A stretch of 21,238 bases of DNA from SHYR01 sp034406555 (lineage in GTDB: Bacteria; Chloroflexota; Dehalococcoidia; UBA2979): contig DASCRM010000115.1 of NCBI GenBank assembly GCA_034406555.1, forward strand, positions 1 through 21,238, given 5' to 3'. Shown piece after piece: positions 6,820 through 14,429 of this stretch. The number at the start of each line of letters is the position of its first letter. Positions within the stretch are counted from its first letter, which is position 1. A program made the position numbers and the translations under genes. The notes under the pieces were generated by a model, which was not told the origin of the DNA, did no database searches, and saw only the letters and a program-made list of their open reading frames with translations.

Positions 6820-8130
6820 TTGGCCCAGAGCGACAAGGCACCGACAGGCGAGGTCACCGGTCCGCTGCGCGGCATCCGCGTGCTCGAGTTCTCGCAGATC
6901 GTCGCCGGGCCGGTCGCCGGCATCTACCTCTCCGACCTCGGTGCGGACGTCGTCAAGGTCGAGCCGCCCAGCGGCGAGGCGCGCCGTAACATGGGCGCGG
7001 TCGTACCGAACGAAGGCAAGTATTTCCAGACGCTGAACCGGGGTAAGCGCAGCCTCGTCGTCGACCTCCAGAAGCCGGGCGGGTCGGAGCTGATCCACCG
7101 CATCATCCCGGGCTTCGATGTAGTCACCATCAACTACCGCATCGGCGTCTCGCAGCGGCTGCGCATCGACTACGACACGCTCTCGGAACTCTGCCCCGGC
7201 CTGATCTACGTCGAAATCACCGGCTTCGGCGACGAAGGACCGGAGGCCGGGCGGCCCGGCACCGACGTCGTCGCGCAGGGCTACTCCGGGATGATGGCCT
7301 CCGAGGGCAAGATCGACGAGATGGGTGCCCCCCAGTTGATCCAGTCCGCGCCCTACGCCGACCGCGCCTCCGGCATCGCTGTTGGGATGGGCGTCAGCGC
7401 CGCGCTCTACCACCGTGAACGCACCGGCGAGGGCCAGCTGATCCAGATCTCGCTGCTCCAGACTGCGCTCGAACTGCTCGCGCGGCAGGTGGGACGGGAA
7501 CCGGTGCACGACGCGATCACGCGCGACCCGATGGTGGAGCGGCTCGAAGCGATGCAAGCCGCCGGCGTCTCCTACACGGACATGCTGGAGGAACGCCGAG
7601 GCCAGATGGCCCAGTTCACCTCGCACCGCCTCTACTACGGCGGCTACAACACGAAAAACGGCGCGATCGTGATCGGCTGCGTCACCCGCTTCAACCGCGC
7701 CGCCGCCCGCGAGGTGCTGGGCACCGTCGGCGAACCGAGCGACGACCCCGGCTTCAACGCCGCCGACCCCGAGAGCGTGCAGGGCTCGATCGAGTGGAAA
7801 GCCCGCATCGACGCGACGATGCTCACGCGCACCTCCGAGGAGTGGGTCGCCGCCCTCGATGCCGCGGGCGTGCCGGCGACCGTCGTGCACTTCCCGGAAC
7901 AGATGGCAGACGACCCGCAGGTGAAGGCGCTGGGCATGGTCGCCGAACTCGAGCACGAGATCACCGGCCCACAACGCCTCGTCGGCCCCCTCCTACGCAT
8001 GTCGAAGACCCCGCCCGTCGCCCTGCTCCCCGCCCCCATCCTCGGCGGCCACACCGCCGACGTACTGCGCGAAGGCGGCGTCAGCGACGCGGAGATCGCC
8101 GAACTACGCGCGGCTGGAGTCGTCGCCTAA
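6820..8130 (+). CDS. CaiB/BaiF-type (class III) CoA-transferase
   Basis: 436 aa, full length. Family members move CoA between an acyl-CoA and a free acid through an aspartyl-CoA thioester. The N-terminus GIRVLEFSQIVAGPVAG, SDLGADVVKVEPPSGEA, LNRGKRSLVVDL and the catalytic Asp149 in PGTDVVAQGYSG are typical, as is the late GVPATVV...MADDPQVKALGM region. The start is taken as TTG 6820 because GGAGG is six bases upstream. ATG 6787 and 6802 would add a basic leader outside the fold. It is divergent from the acyl-CoA dehydrogenase, with which it may act on the same acyl-CoA substrates. The acid specificity (carnitine, bile acid, racemase-type or other) is not determinable here. Confidence 0.92.
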   Translation: MAQSDKAPTGEVTGPLRGIRVLEFSQIVAGPVAGIYLSDLGADVVKVEPPSGEARRNMGAVVPNEGKYFQTLNRGKRSLVVDLQKPGGSELIHRIIPGFDVVTINYRIGVSQRLRIDYDTLSELCPGLIYVEITGFGDEGPEAGRPGTDVVAQGYSGMMASEGKIDEMGAPQLIQSAPYADRASGIAVGMGVSAALYHRERTGEGQLIQISLLQTALELLARQVGREPVHDAITRDPMVERLEAMQAAGVSYTDMLEERRGQMAQFTSHRLYYGGYNTKNGAIVIGCVTRFNRAAAREVLGTVGEPSDDPGFNAADPESVQGSIEWKARIDATMLTRTSEEWVAALDAAGVPATVVHFPEQMADDPQVKALGMVAELEHEITGPQRLVGPLLRMSKTPPVALLPAPILGGHTADVLREGGVSDAEIAELRAAGVVA

Positions 8131-8148
8131 GCGACGCTCTGCCGCTCG

Positions 8149-8263
8149 GCAAAACATCGACGCGGACGGCAACCGCGAGGGGGCGTGGGGGTGAAACCCC
8201 CGCAGAAAGAACGGGCGGGTGGGCGGGTTCCATCGAAAAGACTCGGCGCGGCGCAGCCGCGCC
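8149..8263 (-). repeat. Two-hairpin intergenic repeat, copy B
   Basis: This copy contains a shared leader (ATCGACG...GGACGGCAACCGC), a G/C hairpin GGGGG-TGAAA-CCCCC (8187-8201), a GGGCGGGTGGGCGGG block, an AAAAGACTC block and a perfect eight-base-pair hairpin GGCGCGGC-GCA-GCCGCGCC (8245-8263). It fills the gap between the convergent CoA-transferase and FAD oxidase genes. It may end transcription from one or both sides, though no T-run follows the stems. Confidence 0.7.
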
Positions 8264-8282
8264 CCATCTCCAGCCGCGACGG

Positions 8283-9407
8283 CTACCCGGTAACAAACCT
8301 CGCAGGGTCGAACGGAGCGAGGTCGATGCAGTCCGTCGAGCCATCGAGAATCAGGTCCGCCATCGCCTGCCCGCTGGCCGGCGACATCAGAATCCCCTGC
8401 CGCCCGTGACCGGTCGCGAGGTACGCACCATCGAGGCCCGGCACCCGCCCCATGATCGGCAGGCCGTCCGTCGAGAGCGGGCGTAGGCACGCCGTCTGCT
8501 CCACCAGCTCCGCCTGCTCCAGCACCGATGAGAACCCCATCCCGAACTCGAGAATCATGTCGCGGGACTCATCCGTGATCGAGTTGTCGAAGCCAGCCTC
8601 CTCCTCGGTCGTGCCGAGGAAGACGATGCCGTCGTCCTTCGTCGTTGCGTAATTGCCGGCGTTCGTGAAACCGAACGGGGACAGCTCCCCGGGCGGTCGC
8701 ACCTTCACGATCTGGCCCTTCAGCGGTTCCACAGGCACGGCCATGCCCAGCCACTCACCGGCCTCGATCGACCACGGGCCCATGGCCACGACGACCGCGT
8801 CCGCCTCGATCGTGGTCTCGCCGATCCGCACCCCGGTCGCGCGCCCGCCCGAGCGCACCAGCTCCGTCACGCGCCCGCTGCGCACCGTCGCGCCCATGCG
8901 CTCGGCGGCGGCGATCAGCGCCAGCGTGTACTTGTAGGGGTCGAGCTGTCCGACCGTCTCTGGTCGCACCATCCCACCGAGGCCCGGGCGGTCGATCCAC
9001 GGGCAGAGCGCCGTCACCTCGGCGGGCGCGAGCCACTGCGCCTCCTGCCCCGCGGCCTGCGCGCGCTCGACCAGCGAGCGCAACATCTGCTCCTCCTCGT
9101 CGGTCGCCGCGAGCAACACTCGACGCGTGCGCGTGAAGCCATACGCGACGCCCGCCTCGTCAGGCAGCGTCTTCGCGAGGTCGTCGTGCATCGCCGACCC
9201 ACGCGCCTGTAGCTCGGCAGGCGGCGCACCGATGCCCCCGACCGGCGGAGGCGAGAGCAGGCCGGCCGCCGCGCCGCTGGCACCGGAGGCGACCGCATCC
9301 GCCTCGATGATCGTTACGTGGACGCCGCGCTTGCAGAGGTAGTAGGCGATCGCCGCGCCGATCACGCCGCCGCCGCAGATCACCACCTCGCTGGTTGAAC
9401 TTGTCAC
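8283..9407 (-). CDS. FAD-dependent amine oxidase, ThiO/glycine-oxidase-like
   Basis: 374 aa, DAO superfamily. The N-terminal dinucleotide-binding fold has CGGGVIGAAIAYYLCKRG (G12-G17) and a ribose-binding acidic residue (Glu35, TIIEAD). SGASGAAAGLLSP then VAYGFTRTRRVLLAATDEEE follow, and the C-terminal FAD motif reads GAYLATGHGRQGILMSPASGQ. The pattern fits glycine oxidase ThiO (glycine to iminoacetate plus H2O2, supplying thiazole synthesis), but no thiS/thiG/thiE gene is near, so sarcosine or a D-amino acid is equally possible. GTG start 9407 (no ATG close by) lies 27 bases after the TfoX-N gene. It appears to be the last gene of a three-gene minus-strand unit. Confidence 0.86.
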   Translation of the reverse strand: MTSSTSEVVICGGGVIGAAIAYYLCKRGVHVTIIEADAVASGASGAAAGLLSPPPVGGIGAPPAELQARGSAMHDDLAKTLPDEAGVAYGFTRTRRVLLAATDEEEQMLRSLVERAQAAGQEAQWLAPAEVTALCPWIDRPGLGGMVRPETVGQLDPYKYTLALIAAAERMGATVRSGRVTELVRSGGRATGVRIGETTIEADAVVVAMGPWSIEAGEWLGMAVPVEPLKGQIVKVRPPGELSPFGFTNAGNYATTKDDGIVFLGTTEEEAGFDNSITDESRDMILEFGMGFSSVLEQAELVEQTACLRPLSTDGLPIMGRVPGLDGAYLATGHGRQGILMSPASGQAMADLILDGSTDCIDLAPFDPARFVTG

Positions 9408-9434
9408 CCTCGTACCGTCCCCACGTCGCGCTCG

Positions 9435-9761
9435 TTACTTTGCCGGGAGCGTGAGTACGAAGTCCACGCCACGTTGCACCCACGCCTCCAGCCTGGCGTC
9501 GTCCGCCCAGCCCTCTTCCGAGACGAACACCCAGCCCTTCATCGCGCGGCCCGTGAAGTCCATCTCGCGAGCGTGTGGCTGAGCGAAGGCGTCCTCGTAG
9601 TTATCCGGCCCGAGCCGCACCATCATGTTGTCTTCCGTCACCCCGACGCACATGTTGCCCCGCAACATGAACGCGACGCCGCCGAACATCTTCTGTTCGC
9701 GCACCTCATGATCGCTCAGCGCCTCGCGCATGCGCCCGAACCGCTCTTCGTTGTAGGCCAC
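9435..9761 (-). CDS. TfoX N-terminal-domain protein
   Basis: 108 aa, a single TfoX_N (Sxy-like) domain: REALSDHEVREQKMFGGVAFMLRGNMCVGV, then a short acidic loop and MKGWVFVSEEGWADD. In enterobacteria full-length Sxy/TfoX co-activates competence genes with CRP. Stand-alone N-domain proteins like this are widespread in bacteria without that system and have no settled role. The C-terminal TfoX domain is absent. Start is GTG 9761. It lies 18 bases after the serine hydrolase stop and 27 bases before the FAD oxidase, so the three genes are probably co-transcribed, without an obvious functional link. Confidence 0.85.
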   Translation of the reverse strand: MAYNEERFGRMREALSDHEVREQKMFGGVAFMLRGNMCVGVTEDNMMVRLGPDNYEDAFAQPHAREMDFTGRAMKGWVFVSEEGWADDARLEAWVQRGVDFVLTLPAK

Positions 9762-9779
9762 CAGTCGCGCGTTCCCGAC

Positions 9780-11018
9780 TCAGTCGACGATCGAGGAGTA
9801 GGCGAGCTGCCTGAGCTCGCCTCGGAAGGGCTGCGTACCGGAGGGCATGAACTGCGTCATGAAGACCACGGTCAGATCTTCCTCCGGATCGACCCAGAAG
9901 GCGGTGCTAGCCGCGCCTCCCCAGTAGTACGACCCGACCGAGCCGCTGACCTGGGTCCGAGCGACATCCTTGACGACCGCGAAGCCGAGGCCGAAGCCGA
10001 CACCATCGCTGGTGGTCTCGCTGAACAAGCCCTTCGCCATGGCGCTCAAGCCCTGCCCGCCCGGCAGATGGTTCATCGTCATCAGCTCGATCGTTTTCGG
10101 GCCGACGATGCGCTCGCCGTTGAACTCGCCGCCGTTGAGCAGCATCTGGCAGAACCGCCAGTAGTCATCGGACGTGCCCGTCAGGCCGCCACCACCCGAC
10201 GGCATGACCGGGGGCTTCAGGTACTTGCTCTCGGCCGGGTCGTCCATCAGCTGCAGCTTCCCGTCCGCGCCTCGGTTGTAGTTCGCCGCGAAGCGATCAA
10301 CTTTCTCCTCCGGCACGCTGAAGCCGGTATCGACCATGCCCAGCGGCTCAAAGATTCGCTCGCGCAGGAAGTCGTCGAAGCTCTGACTCGAGATCACCTC
10401 GATCAGGTGTCCGACGACATCCGTCGAGATCCCGTAGTTCCAGGCCGTGCCTGGCGAGAACTCCAGCGGGACCTCCGCCAGCGCCTTGACCATCTCCGCA
10501 AGTGTGAACTCACGCGGGCGCGCCGCGCCCAGCGTCGCCGAACCGAGACCGACCGTGCGATACGCGGCGTCGACGTTTGTGCGATTTATGAACCCGGCGG
10601 TGAGGCCCGACTGGTGCGAGAGCAGATCGCGCACCATCATCGGTCGTTCGACCGGCGTGGTCATGTAGTTCGGGTGGTTGCCGGAGACGAAGACACGCTG
10701 GTTTCGCCACTCCGGGATGAAGTCATGCAGCGGGTCGCTGATCTGAAAGCGACCTTCCTCATACAGCATCATCATCGCGATCGAGGTGATTGGCTTCGTC
10801 ATCGAGTAGATGCGGAAGATCGTGTCTTCCTGCATCGGCTTCTCACGCTCGATGTCCATCATCCCGACGGGCGAGTGGTGCACCACCTCTCCGTGCCGCG
10901 CGACCAGCGTCAGTGCGCCGGCGATCTCGCGAGGTTCGATGTACTTTTGCTGGAGGTGCTCATCGATGCGCGCGAGGCGCTCCGTCGAGACGCCCGCGAC
11001 AATTCCGTTACCAGCCAT
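9780..11018 (-). CDS. Serine hydrolase of the class C beta-lactamase / family VIII esterase fold
   Basis: 412 aa. The active-site SMTK tetrad (Ser72, Lys75) sits in IFRIYSMTKPITS. Tyr195 in SPGTAWNYGIS is the expected second catalytic tyrosine. A C-terminal SYYWGGAASTAFWVDPEEDL matches the usual W-G-G-x stretch replacing K-T-G. This pattern is typical of family VIII esterases and broad serine hydrolases rather than antibiotic-destroying AmpC enzymes. No signal peptide is visible (MAGNGIVAGVSTERLARIDE), which argues for a cytoplasmic esterase. ATG 11018 has AGGGA about eight bases upstream. It is the first gene of the 11018-8283 run and is divergent from the LLM gene at 11120. Confidence 0.9.
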   Translation of the reverse strand: MAGNGIVAGVSTERLARIDEHLQQKYIEPREIAGALTLVARHGEVVHHSPVGMMDIEREKPMQEDTIFRIYSMTKPITSIAMMMLYEEGRFQISDPLHDFIPEWRNQRVFVSGNHPNYMTTPVERPMMVRDLLSHQSGLTAGFINRTNVDAAYRTVGLGSATLGAARPREFTLAEMVKALAEVPLEFSPGTAWNYGISTDVVGHLIEVISSQSFDDFLRERIFEPLGMVDTGFSVPEEKVDRFAANYNRGADGKLQLMDDPAESKYLKPPVMPSGGGGLTGTSDDYWRFCQMLLNGGEFNGERIVGPKTIELMTMNHLPGGQGLSAMAKGLFSETTSDGVGFGLGFAVVKDVARTQVSGSVGSYYWGGAASTAFWVDPEEDLTVVFMTQFMPSGTQPFRGELRQLAYSSIVD

Positions 11019-11071
11019 AGTGATCCCTGCCTTCGTGCCGCCCCGTTATGGAGCGATGGCGAAACGGTGGT

Positions 11072-11086
11072 CAAGCGGGCCGCTTG
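11072..11086. promoter_or_regulatory. Inverted repeat in the divergent esterase/LLM gap
   Basis: CAAGCGG-G-CCGCTTG is a perfect seven-base inverted repeat around one base. It lies 53 bases from the serine hydrolase ATG and 33 from the LLM ATG. It could be an operator shared by both genes; no -10/-35 pair is convincing nearby. Confidence 0.35.
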
Positions 11087-11119
11087 CGCGATCCGGCCTG
11101 CTCGCGGCAGGTTGTGCCC

Positions 11120-12163
11120 ATGCTCGTACCTGAATTCGGCCTCAACCGCTTCGACTGGCGCTCGCTCGACCTCTTCGCCACGGACGTGCAGCGAGCGCAG
11201 GACCTGGGCTGGGATCACGCGCTGATCCCCGATTCGCAGCTCAGGCGGCGCGACACCTACGTGATGATCGCCGCCGCCGCGCAGCAGACTTCGCGCATCG
11301 GCCTCGGCATCCTGCTCGCCAACCCCGTCAACCGCCACGCCAGCGTCACAGCCTCCTCGATCGCTACCGTCGACGAGCTCGCTCCCGGCCGCATGCTGCT
11401 CGCGATGGGGGTCGGCGACACCGCCGTCCGGCTATCGGGGCAGCGCCCCGCGCGCGTGGCCGAGCTGAAGGAGGCGACGCACATGATTCGCGCGCTCCTC
11501 GCCGGCGAGGAGTACGAGGTCGGCGCGCAGCATCCGGCCCGGCTGCCGTTCGCCCGCCCGGTGCCCGTGTGGATTGCCGCCGGGGGGCCTCGCACACTGC
11601 GCATGGCGGGGGCCGTCGCGGACGGCGTCTTCATCCGCGCCGGCACGCACGAGGCCAATCTGCGCAAGGCAATCGACCTGATCCGCTCCGGCGCGAGCGA
11701 CGCCGGGCGCGACCCCGCCTCGGTGCGCCTCGGCCTGATCGTCCACACCGTGCTCATGGACGACACAGAGCGGGCGGTCCGCATCAGCAAGTCGATGGCC
11801 GCGGGCTACTACGAGTACTCGCCGACGCTCTTCGACGCGCCGAGCCTGGGCTGGGACGGTCCACCGATCGAGGAGCTGAAGCAGCAGGTCGTGCCGGACT
11901 TCCATCACGCGCTCGACCTCGATCACTCGGGCGGGCTCGTCGACTTCCTGCCCGCCGCGGCGGCGGACGCCTTCAGCGCCCACGGCAACGCCGAGCAGGT
12001 CGCCGACCAGCTCGCGCAGGCGCTCAGCCTCGACGACTTCCAGATCGTGGTCCCGCACCCGATGCCGAATCCGCCACTGCCGGACGACGGCGGCGAGCCA
12101 ACCTACATGGAGATCGTCGCCCGCGAGGTGATGCCGGTCGTGAAGAAGGCGCTAGGCGGCTGA
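11120..12163 (+). CDS. LLM-class flavin/F420-dependent oxidoreductase
   Basis: 347 aa in the luciferase-like monooxygenase TIM barrel: GWDHALIPDSQ at the second strand, TSRIGLGILLANPVNRH, DELAPGRMLLAMGVGD, PVPVWIAAGGPRTLRMAGAVADGVFIRAG, and a C-terminal tail ending MPVVKKALGG. The combination of IAAGGP and ADGVFI resembles the F420-dependent (methylene-H4MPT reductase-like) branch more than FMN luciferases, so F420 is likely but unproven. Start ATG 11120 is chosen because the fold begins at MLVPEFGLNRFDW; upstream in-frame codons give a non-homologous basic leader. It is monocistronic and divergent from the serine hydrolase. The substrate is unknown. Confidence 0.88.
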   Translation: MLVPEFGLNRFDWRSLDLFATDVQRAQDLGWDHALIPDSQLRRRDTYVMIAAAAQQTSRIGLGILLANPVNRHASVTASSIATVDELAPGRMLLAMGVGDTAVRLSGQRPARVAELKEATHMIRALLAGEEYEVGAQHPARLPFARPVPVWIAAGGPRTLRMAGAVADGVFIRAGTHEANLRKAIDLIRSGASDAGRDPASVRLGLIVHTVLMDDTERAVRISKSMAAGYYEYSPTLFDAPSLGWDGPPIEELKQQVVPDFHHALDLDHSGGLVDFLPAAAADAFSAHGNAEQVADQLAQALSLDDFQIVVPHPMPNPPLPDDGGEPTYMEIVAREVMPVVKKALGG

Positions 12164-12230
12164 GGTTGGGGCCTCCGGTACAGAGGAGTTTGCACCCGTC
12201 GCACGCTCGCAGGTGCTCCGGCCCATCTAG

Positions 12231-12319
12231 ATCCGGGGGTGCAGGGGGCGAAGCCCCCGCTTCTTACGGGCGGGCGGGTGGGTCCCCTCCAGAAAGCACA
12301 GCCCGGCGCAGCCGCGACG
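12231..12319 (-). repeat. Two-hairpin intergenic repeat, copy C
   Basis: This copy shows GGGGGTGCA leading into hairpin GGGGGC-GAA-GCCCCC (12244-12258), then ACGGGCGGGCGGGTGGG, AGAAAGCACAGC and a CGGC-GCA-GCCG stem. The last base abuts the TAG (12320-12322) that ends the LLM remnant. It occupies most of the gap between two convergent LLM genes. Confidence 0.7.
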
Positions 12320-12576
12320 CTAATCCGCGCCGACCGCACCAAGCCCGGCCACGTAACGCGGCATCACCTCGGTCGCGAACAGCTCGACGGAGCGCATCGC
12401 CTGCTCGTGGCTGAGGCTGCCCCACTAGAACGAGGCGACGAAGTAATTCACGCCCGTGCTCACGTACTCGTCCATGTACTCGCGAATCGTCTCCGGCGTC
12501 CCGGCGAGTTCGCCGCGCCATCGCCGCTGTCGCGACGTCCGATGAACTGCGTGAGCTGCCGGCGCTCGGCTTCGAG
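12320..12576 (-). pseudogene. Decayed C-terminus of the LLM oxidoreductase
   Basis: Beyond the TGA at 12577-12579 the same frame continues as LEAERRQLTQFIGRRDSGDG. A one-base shift near 12511-12516 gives ELAGTPETIREYMDEY then VSTGVNYFVASF. A TAG (12425-12427) then stands where Gln is expected (SF-stop-WGSLSHEQ). The tail MRSVELFATEVMPRY ends at TAG 12320-12322. This is the conserved C-terminal end of the LLM family. Both stops look like C-to-T changes from CGA and CAG. Confidence 0.8.
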
Positions 12577-14169
12577 TCATCGAGGCGTCGAGAGGTTCCA
12601 GCGGTAGGCCTCCCAGGGAGGCTTCGCGGCGTCGATCGCCTCCTGCTCCGTCTCGGCGAGGATGATGCGGTTGACGAGCCCAATCTTCGGCTCCGTGCCC
12701 TGCAGCGTGAGCGCACCCTCGCCGTGTGTCTCCGCCCAGATGCGGCGGTAGCGCTGCACGTTCGCCTCCAGGCTGTCGAGTGAGCCAACGACGACACAGT
12801 TCATCCCACGCCGCGCCGCCGTCTCCGGGTTGCGCATGTACCAGAGCGGAGGATGAGGCTGCTGCATCGGACGCAGTCGCATCGGCACCTGCTCGAAGGA
12901 GTGGAACCGTCCCTCGTACGTCAGCTCATCATGGCTGAGGCTTTCAAGCACGATCGCCAGCGTCTCGTCGTAGCGCGCCTGGTTCGCCTCCGGCTCGGAG
13001 TCCTGCCCCCAGAAAAAGGCCTCCAGCACGCCTCCGCATCCAACGCCGATCTCCAGTCGCCCCTCGGCCAGGCTGTCGAGCATGCTGATCTCTTCGATCA
13101 GCCGTAGCGGGTGGTGCAGCGGCAGCACGTAGACGCACGGCCCGAAGCGCAGTCGCTCCGTGCGTTGCGCCACCGCCGAGAGAAAGACGTTCTGCGAGGG
13201 CGCCATGCTGTGCACCACCGGCGTGTGGTGCTCAGCGAGGTGATAGGCGTAGAACCCGGCCGTATCCAGCCACTCGATCTGAACAAGCCGGTCGCGATAG
13301 ATCTGGTCCAGCGGCAGATCGAGGTTCTCGATATGGTCGAAGACGCCGAACTGCAACCCAGACATCGCTGCTCCCCGCCTCGGCCAGTCGCCGGCGGGCG
13401 CGGGCTGCGCCGCCGGCTCCGCCGCGCGCTGTGCCGCGATCTGCGCCTGCGCGTCGGCCGCTTCCTTCGAGTAGCGGTCCGGGTCGACGAGATGACGATC
13501 GAGGAAGAGCACGATCTCGGTGGACGCCGTTGGCAGCACGCTCGGCAGCCGCGTGAAGCCGTGCGGCAGGCCGCCGTAGATGTGCATCTCCGCGTCCGCG
13601 CCGGCCTCGATCAGCGCCTCGTACATGCGCAGGCTCGCGGTCACCGGCACCGTCGTGTCCGTCGTGCCGTGCAGCATGAAGATCGGCGGGAAGTCCGCCG
13701 AGACATAACTGATCGGGCTCGCTGCCTCCGCAAGCGCGTCGGTCGCGGCGTCGAGCATCAACGCCGTCGCCGGTGTACCGCCGCTCGGACGCTCATCGCT
13801 GGTGAAGAAGCTTGTCGGAGGGTAGTACGCGACCGCCGCCGCAATCTCGGTGTTCACGCCCTCGTTGCCACCGTCGCCCTCGAACCCATCGAGGTTCGGC
13901 GTACCCGCAGCGAGCAGTGCCAGGTGTGCGCCCGCGGAATTGCCGTCCAGCGCGATCTTACCGGAGTCGATGCCCAGCCGCTCGCTGTTCGAGCACATCC
14001 AACGGATCGCGGCCTTCACGTCGTTGATCTGCGCCGGCCACGCCGACTCGCCCGTCAGGCGATACTCGCTCGCGACCCAGGTACAGCCCGCGCCCGCAAG
14101 CGCCATCCCCTGGTCGTGCATGCGCGCACGGTCGCCGCGCGACCAGCCGCCACCATAGAGCAGCAGCAC
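12577..14169 (-). CDS. Alpha/beta-hydrolase (esterase) read in frame into an LLM oxidoreductase; decaying locus
   Basis: One frame of 530 codons. Residues 1 to about 230 are an HSL-type esterase: LYGGGW oxyanion motif, nucleophile Ser78 in GNSAG, Asp171 in HGTTDTTVP, and His203 in GLPHGF. An Ala/Pro/Gln-rich linker (about 236-268) leads to Met269 (position 13365), which begins a luciferase-like monooxygenase (MSGLQFGVFDHIENL, LAEHHTPVVHS, AEGRLEIGVGCGG). GGGGAG at 13371-13376, five bases before Met269, is a proper ribosome-binding site. This suggests two originally separate genes whose intervening stop is gone, or a fusion with an internal start. The frame starts at a mid-domain GTG and stops short of the LLM C-terminus. 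Flanking out-of-frame remnants show it is frameshifted at both ends and probably not functional as a full-length protein. Confidence 0.72.
   Translation of the reverse strand: MLLLYGGGWSRGDRARMHDQGMALAGAGCTWVASEYRLTGESAWPAQINDVKAAIRWMCSNSERLGIDSGKIALDGNSAGAHLALLAAGTPNLDGFEGDGGNEGVNTEIAAAVAYYPPTSFFTSDERPSGGTPATALMLDAATDALAEAASPISYVSADFPPIFMLHGTTDTTVPVTASLRMYEALIEAGADAEMHIYGGLPHGFTRLPSVLPTASTEIVLFLDRHLVDPDRYSKEAADAQAQIAAQRAAEPAAQPAPAGDWPRRGAAMSGLQFGVFDHIENLDLPLDQIYRDRLVQIEWLDTAGFYAYHLAEHHTPVVHSMAPSQNVFLSAVAQRTERLRFGPCVYVLPLHHPLRLIEEISMLDSLAEGRLEIGVGCGGVLEAFFWGQDSEPEANQARYDETLAIVLESLSHDELTYEGRFHSFEQVPMRLRPMQQPHPPLWYMRNPETAARRGMNCVVVGSLDSLEANVQRYRRIWAETHGEGALTLQGTEPKIGLVNRIILAETEQEAIDAAKPPWEAYRWNLSTPR
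13371..13376 (-). promoter_or_regulatory. Internal ribosome-binding site for the LLM half
   Basis: GGGGAG on the minus strand stands five bases before ATG 13363-13365. It indicates that the LLM domain was, or still is, translated independently from inside the fused frame. Confidence 0.5.
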
Positions 14170-14267
14170 GCCGACTCCGGCGTGTAGAGGTCGCAGAGCA
14201 AATCGCGGCCCCCTCCTGTGCCGAACGCGACACCCTCCTCGGTCGTCACCAGCTGTGCTGCCGCCAT
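14170..14267 (-). pseudogene. Out-of-frame N-terminus of the esterase
   Basis: ATG 14267, preceded by GAGGGGGAG, encodes MAAAQLVTTEEGVAFGTGGG followed by RDLLCDLYTPE, the expected first strands of an HSL-type esterase. The frame then runs into Cys-rich nonsense. Reading shifts to GVGVLLLYGGGW near 14171-14180. The length between YTP and LLLYGGGW is somewhat shorter than usual, so the lesion may be a small deletion of 3n+1 bases. Confidence 0.7.
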
Positions 14268-14284
14268 GCTCCCCCTCTGCCGTT

Positions 14285-14299
14285 CGACTGTCTCAGTCG
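14285..14299. promoter_or_regulatory. Inverted repeat between the esterase and ferredoxin genes
   Basis: CGACTG-TCT-CAGTCG, a perfect six-base inverted repeat, lies 18 bases upstream of the esterase ATG (14267) and about 130 bases upstream of the ferredoxin-fusion GTG. It is a possible operator or small hairpin with no other support. Confidence 0.25.
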
Positions 14300-14429
14300 C
14301 GTCATCCCACCTCAGCGATTCAAGCCGCCCGTCCGGTGCCCAATGGACGCTCGACCGGCGCACGGATACGATTGCCGCGCCCAATCCGGGGGCGCTTCGG
14401 CCGCTCCCGCTACGAATCCCGGAGGGGCC

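Noticed and set aside
6604..7974. A 456-codon minus-strand open frame
   Set aside because: It is the antisense shadow of the CaiB-type CoA-transferase, with low-complexity His/Gly/Arg composition.
8187..8201. Classical rho-independent terminator in repeat copy B
   Set aside because: The stem is good but no T-run follows on either strand, so I keep it as a structured repeat of unknown function.
9474..11225. A 583-codon plus-strand open frame
   Set aside because: It is antisense to the TfoX-N and serine hydrolase genes, has no family features, and runs on into the LLM gene region.
14343..14429. An ATG-initiated 29-codon extension of the ferredoxin fusion
   Set aside because: The ferredoxin family starts at M-T-F/Y-V-I. 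GTG 14430 has GGAGGGG right upstream and the extension has no homologous features.
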